NCBI RefSeq assembly: GCF_900187455.1
Contig: NZ_FYDX01000013.1
Span: 124,001 to 188,000 of the forward strand
DNA: 64,000 nucleotides
Direction: 5' to 3'
Source: Pseudomonas sp. Irchel 3E13
GTDB taxonomy: Bacteria > Pseudomonadota > Gammaproteobacteria > Pseudomonadales > Pseudomonadaceae
Shown here: in pieces, positions 58,822-64,000 of the stretch
Layout of the letters: each line of letters starts with the position of its first letter
Numbering within the stretch: the first letter of the stretch is position 1
Notes under the pieces: generated by a model
What the model saw: only the letters and a program-made list of their open reading frames with translations
Databases searched by the model: none
What the model was told of the DNA's origin: nothing
Position numbers and translations under genes: made by a program

Positions 58822-59442
58822 ATGAAGAGCAAAACTGCATTGATCCGCGGCGGCATCTTTTTTTGCGTAGCAGGCGCGCTCTCTGGATGCGCGACCAACA
58901 GCATGACGCGCTCCGGATTTCTCGGCGACTACGAGAAGTTATCGCCGACACGATACGAGAACGTACTGATGTACCGCGCAGCGGGATTCGAGCCCAAGCG
59001 TTATGCCGCTGTCGTGGTGGAAGAAGCGCAGATCAAGACCGCCTCGGGTCGCATCGATGGGCTCGATGACGCGCAGCAGCGCGAAGTGCTAGACCATGTG
59101 ACGAGCGAACTGAAACGCCAGGAAGGCAAAAGTCCCGCCCCCCCAGGTGGCGCGGGACAGGTTCGGGTGCGTGTAGCGGTCACCGAACTGCAGACACCGA
59201 ATCGGGCAGTCAATGCAATGACGACCCTGCTGGTTGGACCCGTGACGACGGGTGGTGCCAGCCTAGAGTTCGAAGCAGTCGATTTAAGGACGGGACGCCG
59301 GGTTGCTGCCGCCAGTTGCTTCGAGCGCGGCAACGTCATTAAAGAGTTCGCCGGTTCGTACACATTGCTGGGTCATGCCAAAGCGGCGATCACGAACTGC
59401 ATCGAGCGCATCGACAGCGCTTGGCGGGACACGCAGCCATGA
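58822..59442 (+). CDS. DUF3313 family lipoprotein (ICE copy)
   Basis: A 206-residue lipoprotein with 'AGALSGCATNS' lipobox (Cys about 24), then 'SGFLGDYEKLSPTRYENVLM', the DUF3313 opening, and 'QVRVRVAVTELQTPN' in the middle. Role unknown. It overlaps the next gene by 4 bp (ATGA), tying it to the MCE transporter, a context suggesting a part in outer-membrane lipid handling. The chromosomal member at 27,762 is more distant. Confidence 0.82.
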   Translation: MKSKTALIRGGIFFCVAGALSGCATNSMTRSGFLGDYEKLSPTRYENVLMYRAAGFEPKRYAAVVVEEAQIKTASGRIDGLDDAQQREVLDHVTSELKRQEGKSPAPPGGAGQVRVRVAVTELQTPNRAVNAMTTLLVGPVTTGGASLEFEAVDLRTGRRVAAASCFERGNVIKEFAGSYTLLGHAKAAITNCIERIDSAWRDTQP

Positions 59443-60596
59443 GCAACGCTTCACAGGCTTGGCTCCGGCAGGATGCCATGGTCGGCGGTGATCACAAATG
59501 GCTGGCGGGTGGCGACTGGACGATAGAGCACTACGCCAGTCTGGCAAAATCCGTGTCCGCCGCCCGCATCAGTCATGCCGAGGGGTACGCCACTCCCTTA
59601 CTCGACTGGACGCAAGTCCAGAGACTGGACACCGCCGGCGCGGCTCTGCTGGTGGAAATTCTCGGGCCAGACTCGATACTCGACCGGCCGGAGGCAGCTC
59701 CAAATCTGTCCTCGGATCGCCTCGCCCTAATGAGAGCGCTGGCCGCCGCTGCTACCGATCAGCAGAAGACGGAGAAAGCAGCGGTGAGCGGGAATCCTCT
59801 GCTCCGCGGTCTGGGACGCATAGGCCTGACCTTGGAACAGGGCTGTCGTGCGTGTCTTGGTCTGGCCGGGTTCGTGGGCCAGATCATCGAAACATGGAGC
59901 CGTACCGTTCGTCACCCGCGTCGCTGGCGCGCGACCTCGGTGATCGCTCAAATCCAGCGATCAGCGGTGGACGCCATTCCCATCGTGGCGCTACTGAGCT
60001 TCATGGTAGGAATGGTGGTGGCGTTCCTGGGAGCAACGGTGCTGGCCAACTTCGGTGCGAGCATCTTCTCGGTGCATCTGGTCGCCTTCTCGTTCATGCG
60101 CGAGTTCGGAGTGCTGCTCCCGGCCATATTGATTGCAGGCCGTACCGCAAGCGCGTACACCGCCCAAATCGGTTCGATGAAGGCAAATGAAGAGATCGAT
60201 GCGCTTCGCTCCAACGCGCTCGACCCCATCGAGTTACTGGTGCTGCCACGCGTGCTGGCGCTTCTTGTGTCCTTGCCACTGCTCACCTTAGTAGGCATCT
60301 TGGCTGGCATTGCGGGCGGCGCCACCGTATGCGCACTGAGCTTGGAAATTCCTCCCGCACAGTTCCTCGCCATCGTGCAGGAAAAAATCGAGGTGCGCCA
60401 TTTTCTTGTCGGAATGAGCAAGTCCCCGCTCTTCGCGGTGATGATCGCCGCTATCGGCTGCCATGAAGGGTTCAAGGTCGCCGGTAGCGCTGAGTCGGTA
60501 GGCGACCACACGACGTCTAGTGTCGTGCAATCAATCTTCATGGTGATCCTGATAGACGCCATCGCTGCACTGTTCTTCATGGAGATGGGCTGGTGA
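59439..60596 (+). CDS. MlaE-type ABC permease with N-terminal STAS domain
   Basis: A 385-residue membrane protein. Residues 1-95 resemble a STAS/MlaB domain ('LLDWTQVQRLDTAGAALLVE'), fused to a MlaE permease (5-6 TMs from about 165; 'GVLLPAILIAGRTASAYTAQ', 'IGSMKANEEIDALRSNALDP' are MlaE signatures). It is the inner-membrane channel of a lipid-trafficking MCE transporter. The STAS fusion replaces separate MlaB. The next start GTG overlaps its stop. Confidence 0.92.
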   Translation: MSNASQAWLRQDAMVGGDHKWLAGGDWTIEHYASLAKSVSAARISHAEGYATPLLDWTQVQRLDTAGAALLVEILGPDSILDRPEAAPNLSSDRLALMRALAAAATDQQKTEKAAVSGNPLLRGLGRIGLTLEQGCRACLGLAGFVGQIIETWSRTVRHPRRWRATSVIAQIQRSAVDAIPIVALLSFMVGMVVAFLGATVLANFGASIFSVHLVAFSFMREFGVLLPAILIAGRTASAYTAQIGSMKANEEIDALRSNALDPIELLVLPRVLALLVSLPLLTLVGILAGIAGGATVCALSLEIPPAQFLAIVQEKIEVRHFLVGMSKSPLFAVMIAAIGCHEGFKVAGSAESVGDHTTSSVVQSIFMVILIDAIAALFFMEMGW

Positions 60597-61414
60597 GCGC
60601 GGTGAAGCAAGACACCGACAACGGTGTGCGACACGCTATTGAAGTGCGCGGCCTGGACAACAGGTTTGGAACCCAGCAGGTCCATCAGGACCTAGACCTG
60701 GACGTGCGGCGCGGGGAAATCCTTGGCGTGGTGGGAGGGTCAGGCACCGGGAAATCCGTGCTCTTGCGTAGCGTCGTCGGGCTGCAGAAGCCGCATTCGG
60801 GCGTGGTCCGTATCGGGGGGCGCGACCTACTGCGAGCCCAATGGCTTGCGCGCGCGCGTATGGAGCGAAGGTTCGGCATTCTGTTCCAGAAGGGCGCGTT
60901 GTATTCATCGCTGACCGTCTTGGAGAACGTCGCTCTTCCTTTGATCGAGCATGTCGGTCTGGCGCGGCCTCTTGCCGAGCGTTTGGCAAGAAGCAAGCTG
61001 GGCTTGGTGGGGTTGCCTGCCGGAGCGGGAGACAAGTATCCGGCCTCGTTGTCCGGAGGCATGGTGAAACGAGCAGCACTGGCGAGAGCCTTGGCGCTTG
61101 ATGCGAACATCCTGTTTCTTGACGAACCCACCGCAGGACTGGATCCAATCGGGGCTGCATCTTTCGACCAATTGATTCTGACCCTGCGCAATGCACTGGG
61201 CCTCACGGTGTTTCTGGTAACCCACGACCTCGATACGCTGTACACCATATGCGACCGTGTCGCGGTCCTGGCGAACCAGAAGGTACTCATCAACGACGGC
61301 ATCGAGGCAGTCGAGCGCTTCAAGCACCCGTGGATACAGGAATACTTTCACGGCCCCCGTGGCCGTGCGGCCGCACAGGCCACTGGTGCTTCCAGCCAAG
61401 AGACGCAGCCATGA
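60593..61414 (+). CDS. MlaF-type ABC ATPase
   Basis: A 273-residue ATP-binding subunit. Walker A 'GGSGTGKSVLLRSV' near 44, Q-loop 'ILFQKGALYSSLTV' near 95, ABC signature 'LSGGMVKRAALARAL' near 150 (the LSGGM form is typical of MlaF), Walker B 'ILFLDEPTAGLDPIG' near 172 and switch His 'LVTHDLD' near 207. It powers the MlaE/MlaD lipid transporter. Start GTG in a GTGA overlap. Confidence 0.94.
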   Translation: MSAVKQDTDNGVRHAIEVRGLDNRFGTQQVHQDLDLDVRRGEILGVVGGSGTGKSVLLRSVVGLQKPHSGVVRIGGRDLLRAQWLARARMERRFGILFQKGALYSSLTVLENVALPLIEHVGLARPLAERLARSKLGLVGLPAGAGDKYPASLSGGMVKRAALARALALDANILFLDEPTAGLDPIGAASFDQLILTLRNALGLTVFLVTHDLDTLYTICDRVAVLANQKVLINDGIEAVERFKHPWIQEYFHGPRGRAAAQATGASSQETQP

Positions 61415-61503
61415 AACCCCTCCGCATCTGCATCATTCTTCCGTCGCGCACGCATTGGGCTGGGCGCACGCAATATTTAAACTCTGAGAACGAGGTGGTC
61501 TGA
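61411..61503 (+). CDS. 30-codon micro-ORF coupling mlaF-like and mlaD-like genes
   Basis: An ATG in the ATGA overlap at the ATPase stop opens a 30-residue frame, 'KPLRICIILPSRTHWAGRTQ...', ending 2 bases before the MCE gene. It has no recognisable domain. It may be a remnant or a leader that carries ribosomes across the 91-base gap to the next start. Confidence 0.3.
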   Translation: MKPLRICIILPSRTHWAGRTQYLNSENEVV

Positions 61504-61505
61504 TC

Positions 61506-62435
61506 ATGGAACCACGTGCCCATCATGTATTCATTGGTCTGTTCGTCGTGCTGCTCGGTGCGATTGGTATTGGCTTCGCGCTTTGGCTCAGCGACACACG
61601 TTCCGACCACGATTACCAGTATTACCGGATTATGTTCGATGAGCCAGTGACCGGGCTTACGCCCGGCAGCCAGGTTCAGTACAGCGGAATCACGATTGGC
61701 GAAGTCGTTGCACTTTCTCTTTCACCGCGAGACCCAAGGCGGGCGATAGCGCGCGTACGCATCAATGCCACCATCCCGGTCCGGCAGGATACCCGCGCTG
61801 AATTGGTCATCACGGGAATTACCGGCAACGCGGTGATCGAGTTGAGCGACGGTGGGCCAAACGTGCCATTGCTGGATCGGAGAGAGGACGAGGAACCGTT
61901 GATCCTCGCACCACGTTCGGCGATGGCATCCCTGGTCTCCGGTGAGGGGAACAGCATGACGACACTCAACGGCATCTTGCTGCGCACGCAGGAGTTACTG
62001 TCGAAGGAGAATTTGGCTCTTGTGCACCGCAGTCTGGTGAATCTTGAACAGACCACGGGCGCGGTCGCTGACCAGAGGGCCGAGATCGCGACGTTAATCA
62101 GCAATCTGACCGAAGCAAGCAGAGAATCGACAGCTGCCGTGCGCCAAGCAAATAGCACTCTTCGCGATGCCAACCTGCTACTAAATAACGATGGTAAGCA
62201 AATCATGGTGAACACGCGTGATGCAACGGCATCCCTCGAACGCGCCGCTTTCAGGGTTGAGACGCTACTGCAAAACAATCAGGAATCGCTGAACCAGGGC
62301 TTGGCCGCCACAGGTCCTGCCATGCACGAACTCCAGCAGGCGCTGGCCAATCTAAACACCGTGCTGCGCCGACTGGATCGCAATCCGGCGCAATACCTGC
62401 TCGGTGGAGAGAACATTGAGGAAACCAAGCCGTGA
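61506..62435 (+). CDS. MlaD/MCE-domain lipid-binding protein
   Basis: A 309-residue protein with one N-terminal TM ('VFIGLFVVLLGAIGIGFALW', about 8-27), one MCE domain ('FDEPVTGLTPGSQVQYSGIT', then 'IGEVV', about 42-120) and a long C-terminal helical coiled coil to the end. MCE proteins form hexameric rings that carry phospholipid between inner and outer membranes. GAGG lies before the ATG. The single MCE domain plus helical tail is like MlaD/LetB-type short forms. Confidence 0.92.
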   Translation: MEPRAHHVFIGLFVVLLGAIGIGFALWLSDTRSDHDYQYYRIMFDEPVTGLTPGSQVQYSGITIGEVVALSLSPRDPRRAIARVRINATIPVRQDTRAELVITGITGNAVIELSDGGPNVPLLDRREDEEPLILAPRSAMASLVSGEGNSMTTLNGILLRTQELLSKENLALVHRSLVNLEQTTGAVADQRAEIATLISNLTEASRESTAAVRQANSTLRDANLLLNNDGKQIMVNTRDATASLERAAFRVETLLQNNQESLNQGLAATGPAMHELQQALANLNTVLRRLDRNPAQYLLGGENIEETKP

Positions 62436-63127
62436 ACACTTCCGCCAGGATGATTCCCGTCGCTGCCGTGACTATGACGCTAGTACTCGGCTTGTCCGCG
62501 TGCAGTGTGCTTCCCAAAGCAGCTCCAATGGTCACCTACAAATTGCCCGACTATCACATCGCCCAGGCGGAGAGTACGCCGCGCGCCGTTCCGGGACCCG
62601 GGGCGCTGCGCGTCTACGCCCCTGAGAGTAGTCGCGTCCTGGATTCGGAGCGGCTGTTCATTGCGCAGCCCGATGGTCGCTTGTCGGCTTGGCAAGGAGT
62701 GCGTTGGGCCGACCCCGCACCGGTGCTGCTGCGTGACCGAATCGTCGAAGCCTTCATGCGCGATGGGCGGTCGACTTCCGTGATTACCGATAGCACCCCA
62801 ATGAGCGCCGATATGGAGTTGCGCAGTACGCTGCGGGCGTTCCAGCTCGAATACCGCGGCACTGAAGCGATCGCCGCGGTTCGGCTCGATGTGCAACTGG
62901 TCGATCCGGCCAAACGGACTGCTATTGCCAGTAGACGCTTCGAAGCAATCCAAGCCACAGGCAGCAAGCGAGAGGCCGATGTGGTGAGGGCGTTCGGTGT
63001 CGCCACGGATATATTGGCCGGGCAGATCGTTGAATGGGCAGTTCAGGTCGGGGCAGCGCGTTTGCGAGTTGCACCGGAATTGGCAAGCAACCATGCACCC
63101 ACAGCGTCGTCGATAAGCACAGACTAG
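62432..63127 (+). CDS. PqiC-like ABC-transport auxiliary lipoprotein
   Basis: A 231-residue lipoprotein with 'LVLGLSACSVLPK' lipobox (Cys about 25). The PqiC/ABC-trans_aux domain follows ('RVYAPESSRVLDSERLFIAQ', 'RLSAWQGVRWADPAPVLLRD'). It sits in the outer membrane and receives the MCE tube. Start GTG overlaps the previous stop (GTGA). It is the last gene of the cassette; 66 bp without genes follow before the relaxase end. Confidence 0.9.
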   Translation: MNTSARMIPVAAVTMTLVLGLSACSVLPKAAPMVTYKLPDYHIAQAESTPRAVPGPGALRVYAPESSRVLDSERLFIAQPDGRLSAWQGVRWADPAPVLLRDRIVEAFMRDGRSTSVITDSTPMSADMELRSTLRAFQLEYRGTEAIAAVRLDVQLVDPAKRTAIASRRFEAIQATGSKREADVVRAFGVATDILAGQIVEWAVQVGAARLRVAPELASNHAPTASSISTD

Positions 63128-63193
63128 TCGTCTTAACGGAGCACAGAAGCTAGGGCCAAAACGCTGCTCGACACCTTAACTCGGTACGACAGC

Positions 63194-64000
63194 CTACGGC
63201 CCCGATCCAATCCCAGGACCTCTTTGCCGTCCAACCTCCCATGACACACCGCCGCCGCGTACAGTCGCGGCGATCTGCTGCCCCAGTCGTGGCTCGATTA
63301 TCGGCCGCCAAGGCACCAGACTGAATCCCATGCCGTCATCGAGCAGCGCATAGCGACCGCTGGCGAGCATGACCGAGCGCCGGTAGATGCCGGCTACGCG
63401 CTGCCCGTCTGTGACGTGCCGATGCTCCAATCCGCTATCGGCGGCAATGTGCTGGGCGGCCTGCGCCAGCTCCCGATTGCGCAGCGTTTCCAGCAGATTC
63501 CGGGAGAGAATCAGCCGCTGCCCGCGCCGCTGGGCCAGCCCCTGTTCTTCGAGGAAGTCGGCGCGCTGCTGCAAGGCTTGCCTAGCATCGCCGCCAAAGC
63601 CCAGGTCGCCCAGTCCCTTGCCGCCGCCGATCAACTGCTGATCCAGCCAGGTCGCGCCGATGACGCGGGCCTGCCGTTCAATCGGCAGATGCGATTTCAG
63701 TTCGACCGCCACGCCGCCCAGCCGCTGCGCGTCGTACTGGCGGCCACGCTCGGCCAAGTCGTCCGGCACCTTCCATAACCCCTCGGCCACGCGCTCCACG
63801 ATGCCGGCCCGCCGTAGGGCTTCCAGCCGGCGGATATGGGCCGCCACAGCCTCTTGCGGGTCGCGGCCGGGCTTGGCTCGGCCTTGCTCGATCGCCAGGT
63901 GGTGATCGGTGCGGTACAGGCCATTGCTCGCCAGCGTGGCGATGTTCTTGTCGGCCGCCCGCACCTCGGCGGAACCGCGTACCTCCACCACCGCGCCGAT
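63194..64000 (-). CDS. Relaxase, C-terminal DUF3363 part (runs off right edge)
   Basis: The frame is open from the window edge to a stop at 63,194, about 268 residues. It carries the C-terminal DUF3363 region of VirD2-like relaxases of Tn4371-type ICEs ('GLWKVPDDLAERGRQYDAQR', 'GATWLDQQLIGGG', 'GMGFSLVPWRPIIEPRLGQQ'). The catalytic N-terminal domain is beyond the edge. It nicks oriT and leads the strand into the TraG/Trb channel. Confidence 0.88.
   Translation of the reverse strand: MGAVVEVRGSAEVRAADKNIATLASNGLYRTDHHLAIEQGRAKPGRDPQEAVAAHIRRLEALRRAGIVERVAEGLWKVPDDLAERGRQYDAQRLGGVAVELKSHLPIERQARVIGATWLDQQLIGGGKGLGDLGFGGDARQALQQRADFLEEQGLAQRRGQRLILSRNLLETLRNRELAQAAQHIAADSGLEHRHVTDGQRVAGIYRRSVMLASGRYALLDDGMGFSLVPWRPIIEPRLGQQIAATVRGGGVSWEVGRQRGPGIGSGP

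Overview
The window looks like Pseudomonas chromosome, probably the fluorescens/putida side of the genus. The DNA is GC-rich, short REP palindromes of the 'GTAGGAGCGAGCTTGCTCGCGA' type lie between genes, and the gene set fits: SdaA-type serine dehydratase, TccC-like RHS protein, YheO/DauR-type regulators, DUF3313 lipoprotein. From about 35.1 kb to the right edge the chromosome is interrupted by one arm of an integrative conjugative element with the gene order of the Tn4371 family.

Chromosomal part (1-35 kb). A GNAT acetyltransferase runs off the left edge, followed by a small acidic protein and a crotonase-fold enzyme whose residues fit an enoyl-CoA isomerase better than a hydratase. From 1.7 to 13.3 kb lies an undescribed-looking catabolic cluster: MFS carrier and two-domain flavin reductase on the minus strand; then, divergently across a perfect 20-bp palindrome, an aldehyde dehydrogenase, a chemoreceptor, a Tat-exported amidase, two ketosteroid-dehydrogenase-like flavoproteins and an SDR. 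The last three are joined by ATGA overlaps. Next come an orphan TccC-like RHS protein with a possible ADP-ribosyltransferase tip (13.3-16.0 kb), a serine uptake and deamination locus (LysR, sdaA, carrier; 16.2-20.0 kb), and a patatin-domain membrane protein divergent from a diheme cytochrome c lipoprotein and a GMC oxidoreductase (20.1-27.6 kb). Then follow a DUF3313 lipoprotein, a flavin-reductase-fold protein, and two small amino-acid loci, each with a YheO/DauR-type regulator. Each locus has a damaged gene: a frameshifted PLP dehydratase (30.7-31.6 kb) and a 5'-truncated ridA (34.0-34.3 kb).

ICE conjugation module (35.4-47.7 kb). On the minus strand, transcription runs traG, copG-like gene, trbB, C, D, E, J, K-like, L, F, G, I and a DUF2274 gene, mostly with 4-bp overlaps. 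The element end must lie in the gene-free stretch 35,005-35,407, which holds a large nested stem-loop. The DUF3363-type relaxase enters at the right edge (63.2 kb on); the integrase is not in the window.

ICE cargo (48.0-63.1 kb). First a LysR / SRPBCC / DJ-1-family operon, with the DJ-1 gene cut off by an IS3 remnant. Then a SugE/Gdx-type SMR pump, a second TrbK/EexN-like lipoprotein and another LysR gene. Last is the most striking block: a TetR-type regulator, a divergent NodT-type outer-membrane factor, RND adaptor and pump, an SMR-like protein lacking the essential glutamate, a DUF3313 lipoprotein, and an MCE (Mla/Pqi-type) lipid transporter (STAS-MlaE, MlaF, MlaD, PqiC-like). The nine plus-strand genes are close-packed and mostly translationally coupled. 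I infer one mobile envelope-defence system that combines drug/solvent efflux with phospholipid trafficking.
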